Below, one piece after another: positions 22,805-33,100 of a stretch of 64,000 bases of DNA. The DNA comes from Martensiomyces pterosporus (Eukaryota; Kickxellomycota; Kickxellomycetes; Kickxellales; Kickxellaceae), in the NCBI GenBank assembly GCA_025201845.1, contig MU603936.1:224411-288410 (forward strand), written 5' to 3'. Each line of letters opens with the position of its first letter. Position 1 is the stretch's first letter. The notes beneath the pieces were generated by a model. That model was not told where the DNA came from, searched no databases, and saw nothing but the letters and a program-made list of their open reading frames with translations. The position numbers were made by a program, and so were the translations under genes.

Positions 22805-23720
22805 ATCGGGGAGAGCGAGAATAGCAATCTGGAACACACTCAGTAGTTCCGGCTAAAGGAAATGGCAGACAGGCCTTGTGCTGCTATTGCTGTTGCTTCT
22901 GGCTCCATCTGCATTTTGTGTGCTATACTTGTGCTCCAGTGACATCGCTCTCAGTACTAGCATTGAATGCGCACTCTTAGTAAACGAATCTGCGGATGTG
23001 CTTGCTCGCCGTGCTACAATTTTCGGCTGCCGTACGATACCACAACTATTCCTTGCGCGCTCCTTCACAGCCTGCTGCACAAAACAAAAAGGAAAAGGCT
23101 GTGACATTGCGAGCAGCGCCGCGCAGATGCTTGAGATACAGCAGTGAGAAGGCTGAGCATGCAGGCAAAACACATCCGCAATGCAGGCGCATGTTTGTGT
23201 GGGACAAGCAGCTGTGGATTGCCGGTCAAGCCTAGCTTGTACCGGACACCTTGCCCAACTTCCGAACCCACGCAATCCCCCTTCTCGCTATCGCAAAACA
23301 TGCTGCCCCTGGCTGGAAACGGAAGTCCAGCTTTAATCTGCTCCCTCCCATGGATTCACATGAAAGTTGCTGCAGCGGCCAGCTCCGTAGCAGTGTGCTG
23401 GTTCAGACGACAGAATAGCTGCCAATACGCCCTGCAAATTGGCCATGCTGGCCTGCTCTCAAGCGTGAGTGCCCCTCACTGAAGTATCGAGACATGGATG
23501 AATACGAAAAGCCGAGCAGTGCAGGGTCCAGCATTGTCAGTGCAAGACACCACCCTTTGCTGGCAGTTAGGCTGGATACTGGCTGGCAGCTGACAAGATG
23601 AAAGGGCAAAGCAGTGCTGCGATGAGCGGTGCTCAGACGATTTGGCACGCTATGTGAACAGTTGGCCGCCATTGATCCTACTGGCATTCGCACATGTTTG
23701 GGGGGAGAGATGCAAGAGCT

Positions 23721-23747
23721 GCATGTGCATGTGCATGTGCATGTGCA
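23721..23747 (+). repeat. GCATGT hexamer microsatellite
   Basis: About 4.5 perfect tandem copies of GCATGT in the gene-free interval. Confidence 0.9.
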
Positions 23748-24633
23748 GCAGGCGTGCAGCTGTACACAGAAGGATCGTTGCTGAGAGCGACCTTGAGCCT
23801 TGGTCCCTCGCAGCATCGACAGCACCATGTAGAATGATCACAGGCTTTCAAGGCAGGTTTCAACCGAAACGGAAGCAATGCTCGCGCAAGCGTATATTCA
23901 GATTGCAACACAGATTTGAGTGCATAAACCTGACAAACGATAAGTGTGAGGCATCATTCTGCCGGATGTTTATTCCCCACAGAATCAGCATTTCCCGCCG
24001 CGTCCAGTTTGGCCATGGTACACGCATGTCAAGGTAGTTCGGTAAGCAAAGAGCGACCTTGCGCAATTCTCTTTTGCTTGGGCTGAATCCTGACATCTTC
24101 CATTGGAAACAGCTTATATTAATGGCAGACTACTGCAATTCAAGCCAACCCCAGAGCAAGCAAGAGGCGCTTGGCGTTCGGCGGCAGCAAGTGGAAAGCA
24201 GCAACTAGGATCAAGAGCAAACGTAGAATGTCTCTGGCTGGGCTTGACACAGGCTGCTCCACCGCCACTACTCTTCTCCTATTCCCTCTGTCTGGGGCTG
24301 GGTGCCCTCATCGGACAAGCTACTTGAGTAGCACCTATAGAGGTTTTGCTTGCAGCCACTGGCTGTAGTCGCAAAGACCCACTTTTGTAGACAGGCCTCG
24401 ACACTGTCCATCTCTCCTGAAACCGTGGGTGGCAAAGTGAGGATATGCTGTGTGCTGATGTTAAACACTAGATGCAAAGGAAGTGAAAGGTGGAAGTACA
24501 GGGCGGGAAGAGGAATAGAGAGAAAAGTGCTAGAGGAGCACTTGGGCTATGCTGAAATGATGACCACGCCGTGGTTAGAGACCAGTACATGGGGCATGCT
24601 CTTGCAAAAACATGATCGGCCGCTAAACACAAT

Positions 24634-26196
24634 CTAGAGGCTGTTTGCATCTTGGTCGGACAGACTGTCACTGCTGCTGCTTGAGGATGCAAGCGCTGTA
24701 AGAGATGTGGTCGCATGATTGATGGCATCGGTATTGCCGCCTTGGTGGTCTGGCTGCCCGCAGAATTTTGGCGCTTGTTGGTCAGCAGCAGCACCCTGGG
24801 CAACCCTTTGCCCAATGAGCGGAGCATCCATAGCCTCTTGCTCCTTGTTCTTGTATTCTATACTGCTGTCGTTGCCACCAATATGGCTTTGAGCGCTGCT
24901 ATCGACTGAGCAGCCAACCTCAGTGCTGCTAGAGACGGGAGATCCCTCTTGAGATGATGGTTTGTATGCTGCCTGTTCGGTCTGCGAGTGCACCCTGAGC
25001 AGAGAGTGCGCAAGTGGCTCATCGATCTCATCTGGCTCGTCGGCATCTTCTGGTGTCTCAGGACCAAGCCCTCCGTTGAGAATCGCGTTTAGAGCATTGT
25101 TTGACGCTGCAGAAAACTGGCGGCAGTGTTGGTGTGCGTTCGACAAGCTATCAGAGGGTAGCGCGGAGCTGCCTTCTGCAGGCACTTGACCAGCTGGCAG
25201 GAGAGGGGACAGTGCGCCTACATCTGCAGTGACACAGCGCCAAATTGTCTGCTTGACTTGATCGCTAGCACTTGTGCTTGTATACTTGGCAAACAATCCT
25301 GCTTTTAGAGGTGCTGCTGCTGTATGGCACTTGTAATTTGCACTGCCTGTTGTACCTGCTTCGCCATTGGGTTTTGCAGTTCCGTCCGAAAAGCCACTGG
25401 CGACAGGCTTAGACAATGGTGATGGCCTGGAAAGCACCGCGATATCCTGAGTATAGCGTAGCTTGTCTTGTACATACATTGAGCGGTAGTACTGGCGCGA
25501 GTTCCTGTCCAGCACTGACCATATCCTGCCAAGCTCCTTATTTACCTGCTCCTTGGTGTACTCCGGATGTGCTTCAACAACGAGCTTGCGCGCGTCGCGG
25601 CAGAAGAAGTTGAAATCAGAGAGCGGTCGCTTTGCCGAGAGAGATCCTGCGGGCTTCCCGCTTTTGGCACCCGTATGTGGACGGTACACCTGGCGAGGCT
25701 TTCCGGGAGCATTGGGCTGGCATGGTGAGATAGCACTCTGTGGCGGCCTTGGCAGCGCGCTCGGCTGGCTGCTGTATCTGGGGTCCGGGCACAGCGGCTC
25801 AACCAAATAGTGAGTGGTGGTGTCAGAAATGCCCTGCTTACTTTCGCCACTCCTTTCCATGCACAGCCTTGACAGCTCATGGAAAGTCGAGTGGATGTTT
25901 GCGACCAGCTGGTTGTAGCGGCGGAAATGCGACCCAATGCTTACAATCATGTCTGAAATGACTTCTCCCTCACACGCCACAGCGTTGGCTGAGGAGTCAA
26001 AGCGGTTGGCCAATGCATGGAATCGCAGTGCCGACGTCGTGTAGTCGAGGCCTGTAGACAGGGTGCTGTTGGAGCTCATAGGCTCACCCTCGGATGAGCT
26101 GCTGGAGACATGCTCTGGTATGCCAAGAAAGTCGTAGCGCGGTCGCTTTGTCTTTGCTGGCGAAGCAGCATCTGTGCGAGCAATATACGATCTCAT
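24634..26196 (-). CDS. HMG-box protein of unknown role
   Basis: 520 aa, single exon. One HMG box at about residues 185-250: PLSDFNFFCRDARKLVVEA, then EQVNKELGRIWSVLDRNSRQYY and KLRYTQDIA. It keeps the aromatic and basic pattern of the fold (initial Pro, Phe-Phe, Trp in helix 2, Tyr-Tyr). An N-terminal KTKRPRYDF may be a nuclear localisation signal. The flanks are Ser/Gln-rich with acidic patches (ETPEDADEPDEIDEP at about 373-387) and look disordered. The box stands alone, which suggests a MATA_HMG/SOX-like sequence-specific factor or a chromatin protein, but I cannot place it in a named family. It is transcribed divergently from a second HMG-box gene 1.43 kb away. Confidence 0.8.
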   Translation of the reverse strand: MRSYIARTDAASPAKTKRPRYDFLGIPEHVSSSSSEGEPMSSNSTLSTGLDYTTSALRFHALANRFDSSANAVACEGEVISDMIVSIGSHFRRYNQLVANIHSTFHELSRLCMERSGESKQGISDTTTHYLVEPLCPDPRYSSQPSALPRPPQSAISPCQPNAPGKPRQVYRPHTGAKSGKPAGSLSAKRPLSDFNFFCRDARKLVVEAHPEYTKEQVNKELGRIWSVLDRNSRQYYRSMYVQDKLRYTQDIAVLSRPSPLSKPVASGFSDGTAKPNGEAGTTGSANYKCHTAAAPLKAGLFAKYTSTSASDQVKQTIWRCVTADVGALSPLLPAGQVPAEGSSALPSDSLSNAHQHCRQFSAASNNALNAILNGGLGPETPEDADEPDEIDEPLAHSLLRVHSQTEQAAYKPSSQEGSPVSSSTEVGCSVDSSAQSHIGGNDSSIEYKNKEQEAMDAPLIGQRVAQGAAADQQAPKFCGQPDHQGGNTDAINHATTSLTALASSSSSSDSLSDQDANSL

Positions 26197-27627
26197 ATTT
26201 TATAGCGACAAATGAATGGGCGTGGGCTGTGTATCGATATAATGCAGCAGAACTAGGAGGGCTGCAAGGTGTTCGTGGAGCAATAGATATAGAGCAGATA
26301 CGAGAGATAGCGGAGCAGAACCTGGCAGCAAACGAGGGGATGCCCGCATTTATATACAAGCGAAAGCGCGAATATACGCATACACGTATACCGGCTTGAT
26401 GTGCTTTTAGGGAATCGCATGTAGTGTCATTCCAATTGAGCTGTAAAGCATGGAGGCAGGCAGGTTGAATTACTGTTGCCACAAAATGCACCGAGGCAGA
26501 TGGAGTATTAGGGTATACATTCGCCACACTATTGGAGCTCGCGCTGTTTTCAATCGACGCTTGCTGGAAATAGGGACAAGGACGTTTTGGGGGAGTAGAT
26601 GGCAATATGGAATACGATTTGTAAGTGGGAGGAGGAGAGGGCGTCGCATGGAGGCGGGCGAGTTTAGCCATGTCTTTCTATGGCTAATGTAGGGAGAGGG
26701 GTGGTGTATATGTATCTACATGGGTTGTGGTGGTGGGCTCCAGCAAACGCTTTTCTCCCTGCATGGGGGTGGCGCTATTGGGCAAGGGCGGATTAATACA
26801 TGTAGCGATATTAAAAGGCAGCTGCCAAGCGAATCCACACGCAAGGGCGGAGGATGCTGGCTCGTAAGGGGAAGACAGGGGAATGACGGCGCCTGGGTAG
26901 GTGCAAAGGCGTGCCGAGCAGAGACGGGGCGGCGGCATCAGGGCTTCCCAGGAGAAAAAAGCTACACGGCTCCTGGAGCACAGCGGGCGCCTTGGAGTTT
27001 GTTTTGGACATGCTGCCGCCTGCTGAAGCTGCCTGTGCGCCAGCAGGGCGGTTTCTCTCGTGCGCCTGCAAGAGAGGCGACGCGTCCTCTGCTTGCTCTC
27101 CTGCGCCTCCAGCACTAGGCCCGGAAGCAGGCCAAAGGTTTCAGGGCTGCTGTAGCGGGAGGGAATGAGGAGAGGCAGCACCTACTGCCACTCGATTTCA
27201 TTCGCAACCGCCGGCTGTGCTCCATAGGAGGCCCCGTGAAAGCCCGGCCATGACTCCGCCGCCCCTGCCTCTTCTCCTGCGTGTTTTGGCCAGGCTGGGC
27301 GGGCGAACGCGTGGGGGCTGTGTTTACTCAGGCAGCACTCTGGCGTGCTCTCGTCGAATCATATTTCGCAAAACCGACCTCAACGTCACAGTTGGATTGT
27401 TTTCTGGCCTGGCCTGCCCCTGCCCCTTGCTCTGGATTCTGCCTTTTTCCTCCCTCGTCGCCATGGAAAGCCCCCCTGTCGTTCCATACAGCACTCCCCC
27501 TGGCTCCGGTTGAGACGCGTTCCACGTCCCTCGCCACCGCACTCTTTCTTTCTTCTCTACATCCTTTATTTTATTTGCTCAGTCTCTGGCTTGCTGGCGC
27601 GATCTCAATTTGCTATATACTGTAAAC
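26197..27627. promoter_or_regulatory. shared intergenic region of two divergent HMG-box genes
   Basis: 1431 bp between the start codons at 26196 (minus) and 27628 (plus). No coding signal. The 3' part (about 27530-27600) is pyrimidine-rich on the plus strand, as at other promoters in the window. No specific operator was recognised. Confidence 0.45.
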
Positions 27628-28647
27628 ATGGCTCACGAATTCAACGACAGTTTGCCGATAACCGCAGAGGATGTCCACGAGGTAAGACGCCCGCGCACCG
27701 CACCGCTATTGCTGCTATTGCTGCCTCATATCCTTTCCATCAGAGGCAGCTGTCTGAGACATGCATGGCACCGATAGTGTAGCGCGCCAGGAAATACTGC
27801 TTTGGTCTCGCCGCGCTCTACATGGTGGCTGCTGCCGGTTAAACACGAGTGGTTTTTGAGCCCGTGTGCACCGCAGAAAGCACAGACAGCACCAGCACCT
27901 TCCACCCCAGCTCGCAGCTGGCGATCCTTTGTGGGGAGGGGGGTGACAGGTATGCGAACACGGCTGCAGGTAGCACTGCTAGCATGGGTAGCGCTAACAC
28001 TCCCACATTTTGGCTCCCATTGCATATAGCTCGCAGAGACCTACTACAAGCTGGCCACGGTCTACTCGCGTATCTCGGGTGTTCCCCTCACGTCAAAGAC
28101 TGCATCAGGCCGTAGCAAGCGCGATCCCAACCAGCCCAAGAAGCCCATGACCGCGTACTTGCTTTTCAGCAACGACCACCGCGCAGATTTCCGCAAGGCC
28201 TTCCCCGAGGCGCCCTCGCAAGAGATTGCCAAGAAGCTGGGCGACGCGTGGAAGACCACCAGCGCTGAGGAGCGCGAAAAGTATATTGCACAGCACAGCG
28301 CGCTCAAGAAGGAGTACATTGTAGAGCTGGCCAAGTACAACAGCGGCAACAGCAGCAGCGTTGGCATCAGCAAGGGCAAGAGCGACGAGGAGGACGAGTC
28401 TGAGGACGATGAGGAGGCTCCCCCCGCCAAGGCCCCCGCTCCGGTGAAGAAGGCTTCTAAGAAGAAGGTCTCTGCCGCCCCCGCTCCTGCTGCCACTGCA
28501 GATGGTGCTACGCACGAGCACACAAAGAAGCGGGCCTCGAAGACTGGCGAGGCTGGATCAGAGAAGAAGAAGGTACGCAAGCCCAAGGCTTCCGCCAACG
28601 GTGTCGAGGAGACCCCCTCGAAAAAGAAGGCCAAGAAGACCAAGTAA
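27628..28647 (+). CDS. HMG-box chromatin protein, HMO1/NHP6-like
   Basis: Two exons: 27628-27681 (18 codons) and 28030-28647, with a 348-nt phase-0 intron (GTAAGA...ATATAG; GCTAAC branch-like sequence about 40 nt before the acceptor). The 223-aa product has an N-terminal helical segment (AETYYKLATVYSRISGVP), a canonical HMG box at about 49-121 (RDPNQPKKPMTAYLLFSND, IAKKLGDAWKTTSAEEREKY), an acidic patch (DEEDESEDDEE) and a long Lys/Ala/Pro tail ending in KKKAKKTK. This order, a non-box helical N-terminus, then one strong box, then a Lys tail, matches yeast Hmo1, which binds rDNA and ribosomal-protein promoters and bends DNA. A generic HMGB/Nhp6 protein is the alternative. Codon use is strongly biased to C-ending codons, like the ribosomal protein genes here, implying high expression. 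Confidence 0.88.
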
Positions 28648-29006
28648 GCTAGCCCCCCGCCTGCTCTGAGCCAAGCACAGCTTCTGTGATCAGACACTGC
28701 CAGCGCCTCGTCTTGTCTCGTTTTTTCTTTGGCCTCCACTTCCTTAACGTCCTTTTTTATATGCCCTAGTACCATCTCTCCCAAAACCCTCTTGTTCCAG
28801 CCGTCTTGTTCTACTTTATAACAAAACAAAATACTGCTGAAAAATGGCATCGTGCACCAGCGCCTCACGCCCGTCCCACATTTATCTACCCTGCCTGCCA
28901 GCAGTGCCCCCAACGCTCCAGACCAAGCGCTCATGGGCAAAGTCAAACCACCCTCTTTCTCTCAAGCCCGAATTTAGCCCTTTCCTCTCCCTTAAGCACC
29001 TGTGCT
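28648..29006. other. spacer before the F-box/EF-hand gene
   Basis: 359 bp. It contains the HMG gene 3' end and the promoter of the next gene, with CT-rich runs near 28710-28760. The open frame from 28806 to 29006 has no ATG start and is leader sequence. Confidence 0.5.
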
Positions 29007-30026
29007 ATGGCGCCGTTAGAGTCTCTCCCGCAGGAGGTGTTTACGCAGATCGCTCTTGAGCTGGAAGCCGCCGATTTGGCTGCGCTCGCACTGGCCAGCC
29101 GCACGCTGAACAGGCTCGCTGGCTGCGACAGCTTGTGGCTTGAGAAGATCTCAGCCGATTTTGGCGACCGATCCCTTATTGTCGACCTGCTTGCCGAGGC
29201 TGGTGTCGACATCACCGATCTGCTGGGCAATAGCAGCGAGATCGTGCCCTGGCAATGGCAGCAGCAGAGCGAAGCTGGCCAGGGCTCAGAGTCGTACACC
29301 GGCTACGGGGTTCAATGCTACCGCAGCAGATTCGCCCGCGTATTCCCCGCTTCTAGCGACGATTCGGTCAATTTCACAAAGCGCGCTGAATCAACGCTTG
29401 ACGAGGTCAAGCATATGCTGCGTGAGGGCCCGCAGGCGTCAAGCGAGCTATTCGCCGAGGCAGCCTACCGTCTGGTGCTTGTCCAAGAGTACTTCCCAAA
29501 CTCAGCCGAGTGCTACTATCTGTGGGCCCTGATCTGCTTCATGCTCAATGCCTTCAAACCGTCGCTGGCCATTATAAATATTGGCCGCGCAATCAACAGC
29601 GAGTTCGCACCCATCCACGAGCTCGCAGCCGAGGTGAGCGCCATCGTCGAAGGTGCCTATGGATCCAGCAGCGACGATGCCCCTTTGCTCAGCGGGTCTG
29701 GGTCTGGGCCCAGTGCCCAGCTCGCCAAAGTGCTTGCCATTATTTTCCAGCGGCTCGATAAGGACCGCGACGGCGTGCTCAACGCCGCTGAGCTCTCCAG
29801 TATGGTGAGAATCACCAACGGCCAGCCCGCGCCTTCGGCAATGATATCCCAGCTCGTGGGTGCCTTTGGCGGCCAGGTCCAGACAAAAAGCGGCCGGAAA
29901 ATCGCTGGATGGAGCATGGAGTCTTTGACAAACTTCTTTATCGCCCAGACCCTGGATGACCCTAACGAAACACGTAGCGACTTGGCAAAGTTCGGCTTTG
30001 ACTCGCGCACACTTAAGCAAGCATAG
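29007..30026 (+). CDS. F-box protein with TPR-like helices and an EF-hand
   Basis: 339 aa, single exon. The ATG at 29007 opens directly into an F-box (residues 2-46: LESLPQEVFTQIALELEAAD, LASRTLNRLAGCDSLW). Residues about 130-215 form an all-helical, TPR/Sel1-like segment (SELFAEAAYRLVLVQEYFPN, YLWALICFMLNAFKPSLAII). A canonical EF-hand loop follows at 251-262 (DKDRDGVLNAAE) with Asp at 1, 3 and 5, Gly at 6 and Glu at 12, so it should bind calcium. F-box proteins bring substrates to SCF ubiquitin ligases through Skp1. The mix with an intact EF-hand suggests calcium-gated substrate choice, which is inference. I do not know a named orthologue. Convergent with the BRCT gene, 126 bp apart. Confidence 0.82.
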   Translation: MAPLESLPQEVFTQIALELEAADLAALALASRTLNRLAGCDSLWLEKISADFGDRSLIVDLLAEAGVDITDLLGNSSEIVPWQWQQQSEAGQGSESYTGYGVQCYRSRFARVFPASSDDSVNFTKRAESTLDEVKHMLREGPQASSELFAEAAYRLVLVQEYFPNSAECYYLWALICFMLNAFKPSLAIINIGRAINSEFAPIHELAAEVSAIVEGAYGSSSDDAPLLSGSGSGPSAQLAKVLAIIFQRLDKDRDGVLNAAELSSMVRITNGQPAPSAMISQLVGAFGGQVQTKSGRKIAGWSMESLTNFFIAQTLDDPNETRSDLAKFGFDSRTLKQA

Positions 30027-30152
30027 ACAACACGCCCGCTTCTATCCTTCTACTGTCGAATATATGGAACACAAACACACAAAACTTTTATAGCTGCTGG
30101 TGTAGCTGTGTACCAGCAGCAACCTAAAGACAGAGCACATCGCAAACCGCAT

Positions 30153-33100
30153 TTACTTTGCGTTCAGCCTTTCGAGCAGCTGGTCCCGCTCCGACAGTGC
30201 TTCAGCGTCCTCTCCATAAATGATCGTTGTTCTGTGTGCGACCAGCGGGCTGGAGAAAGGCAGGCCCGCTTGCAGGTCCCTCGCTTCCTCGCCCCCCCTC
30301 GTAGCCGGCGCCTCTTTATCGCTCCGTGGTCTACCCTGCTCGCCAATGAGCTCTGCAGCTGTTGGACCGGCAGCACCACGCGAGATGGTACTGGGCGCTC
30401 CATCCAGATCATTGGTGGCGCTTCCACCAAACGATCCGCCTGTTAGACCTGCATTTGACATACTCCTCATTCCCCCGCTGCCGCTAAACTGGAATTCTTG
30501 CGAATACAGGTTGCTAGGATATCCAGATCCATACCCGATGCTTGCAGGCGGCTCGACATTCAGCCACCACTTTTCAGGCGTCTGCATGGCGCTTCTTTGG
30601 AACGGATCAGCCGTGTTCCCTGTCGCCGTGCGTGTCTTCTGGCCAGTGGTTTTATTCGCGCTACCACCGGCTAAAGAGACAGGCAGGATACCTTCGTTTG
30701 GCGGGCTTTGCTGGTGATAGTGAGGTGCGCCGCTGCTAGGCGTTGCGGCTGGTCGGTTCAGGTTAGCTTGCCCAAACGCTGGTTCACCAATCGCTCCGGA
30801 CGAGCCTGTTCTTACCGCCTGCTCTTTGTGAGCACTTGCGCCACCTGTAGAGGAAGCTAGAGTCCCTGTCTCATCCACAGCTTGTCGATATCTACGGCGG
30901 GTGCGCGCCACTTTCTTCCCAAACAGGCTATCAATAGCCGAAGCACCAACAAATGGCACAGGCGGTGGCTGCTCGGCCATTCTGTGCACAGTCCTCAGCT
31001 CTCCGCCCTTTGCGTGCCCACTCGCAATCTGCGCATCCTCCAGCGAGCGTGAAAGCAGCTGTACACTGCTCTCGGCGGCATTTATTACTTGTTCTGCCTC
31101 ATGCCCGGCCCTAGCCTGCTTGGTGGCATCAGTGGTTTGCTGGGGCGCGACCAGGGGTCTTGCTGGCGAGGTAGATACGAGCTTCAGTCTTCTTTCAGGG
31201 TGGTATGTGTAGGGGAATTCTGCCTCCGACACTCGCATTCTGCTATCGCGGCATGCATACAGCCACCACGGAGAAACAACGCTGATGCCTTTTTGTAGCG
31301 CAGCGCGGTAATCCCTTAGTGTCTCTCGCTCTCTAGGCGACTGGTGGATAAGGTGCGTAGCTTGGTTGGCATTGAATCGCGATAGAACCCTGCAGCCTAG
31401 CCGTGACGCAAGGTTGGTGAGCTCATTTCGTCTATGATACAGCCGAGTCGTCAGTGCAACCACTACGCCGTCGAGAATATGGCCCACACTCCCGTCATCG
31501 TCGGTATCGCCACCAGAATTCTTATTAGCATCCACTGATCCCGCTGGTGCTGGTGCTGGTGCTGGTGCTGGTGCTGCTTGAGGACCGCGCGTCGGTGTCA
31601 CCTGCGTCATATCGTCATCCTTGGGGCTGAGGGCCTTGTTGTTATTCCCTAGCGCTTGCTGCAAGTTGCGCTCCAGTGAGATATCAATGGGTGTGAGTCC
31701 CGGAGTACCAAAAGACGCCTGTCGGGCAAACTTGGTCAGCGGCGTCGCCATAGGCCGCATGCCTGTGGATGGCGTGAGGTGTTTTTTGCTGCTTGCCACC
31801 CCAGGCACACTCGCTGTAGATGCTGCAACTGGGCTATGTGCAGCCTTACTGCCAGAACTCTTATTTCCGAATACGCTCAGCGCAGGTTGGCCAGCAGAGC
31901 GGCTGTCGTTGCCTGGCTCAGCATCGTTCGCCATTGTCGTGTGCTCCATATTCTTGTCTGGAGCGATTGGCAGCGTGGAGTCACTGATACTGCCTGTGGT
32001 TGCCATGTCATAGATCCACACAGATTCGACAACCGGAATCCCCCACTTCACTGCGCGATCATACTTTGGGCCCTTGAATGGGGCGTGGCAGATCAAATGC
32101 GTGGTTTTGCGCGAAAACCTTTCGCTGTAGGGTATATTCAGCGCCGCTGCTAGCTTGCCAATGTGATCGCGCTCGGTGCCCTCATATCCGCTGATGCTTA
32201 GCGAGAGCTTGCCAGCGCCCTCGATCCTGCCTGCTTGAACTGGCCTGAATACCGCATGCTGTCCTTTGCTCAGTGCTGGCAATAGTTCTGGCCGTGCCGC
32301 AGCCGTGCCGTAGTCGGGGTACCGCACGTTGTCCTGGACACACAGCTCAACCCAGCACTCCGTGACAATGCGCATCGACGGATGCTGGGAAACCACCGAC
32401 TCACACCACGGCAGCTCATCGAGTCCCTGGAGCTGGATCACCAGAAAAACCTCGGTTACTGTTTCGCCATCAACAAAGCAGGCAAGTGCGCTTAGCGCTG
32501 CTTTTAGCGATGCCTCAGACTTCAAGGCCCGGGGCCCTTGCTGGCTAGCTAGCGGTGCCGGGAGGCAACTCAAAAGATCGATGTAAGACCCGCCCTTGTC
32601 GCATACGACCTTGGCCAGTGTGCCTAGACCCTTTGGCGGAAACCCCAGCGAGGTGAACTTGCACCCAGCAAACATACTGCTACCGCTAGGCAGGCCACTC
32701 GCACCGGCCACGTCGATGCCACCAGCCGCCTCCCTGGGAATGCCAGTTGCTTGCGGTTGATGTGTGCCAACATCGTTGGATTCCGTAGACAAGCTCCGCT
32801 GAAATTGGAAGGATTTGCCGGTCAACGTCGACAGCTCCAACTGCAGTGGCGATGACGCAAAATCAGCCGCTTGCCCTGGATACGCATTCCCACTAGAAAG
32901 GATGTCAAGTCCTGGTGCTCCAGCACTCATTCGCCGATACGCCATGCCATGAATCTCTCCGTCGCCACTACTCCCACCACTCAGAACGCCAGGACTAGCA
33001 GTTTGTCGCCGAAGCTCGTGGCCAAGCGACATGCGGGGCTTCTTACGCTTGATAAACTTGCCGTCCTGCTCGCCCCTTTCAACACCACGGTTGCCATGTG

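Larger units (their letters stand above)
15409..24633. other. 9.2-kb interval with no convincing gene
   Basis: This interval separates the homeobox gene start (15408) from the 3' end of an HMG-box gene (24634). Many short open frames exist on both strands, but none has coherent composition, a recognisable domain or supporting splice structure. The first ~500 bp is purine-rich on the plus strand, that is pyrimidine-rich on the coding strand of the homeobox gene, consistent with its promoter. Consensus-like minus-strand donors (GTAAGT at 17453 and 18170; GTGAGT at 19574) occur but not above chance. It may hold a long 5' leader, enhancer-like elements or a non-coding RNA. No tRNA was recognised. 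Confidence 0.5.
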
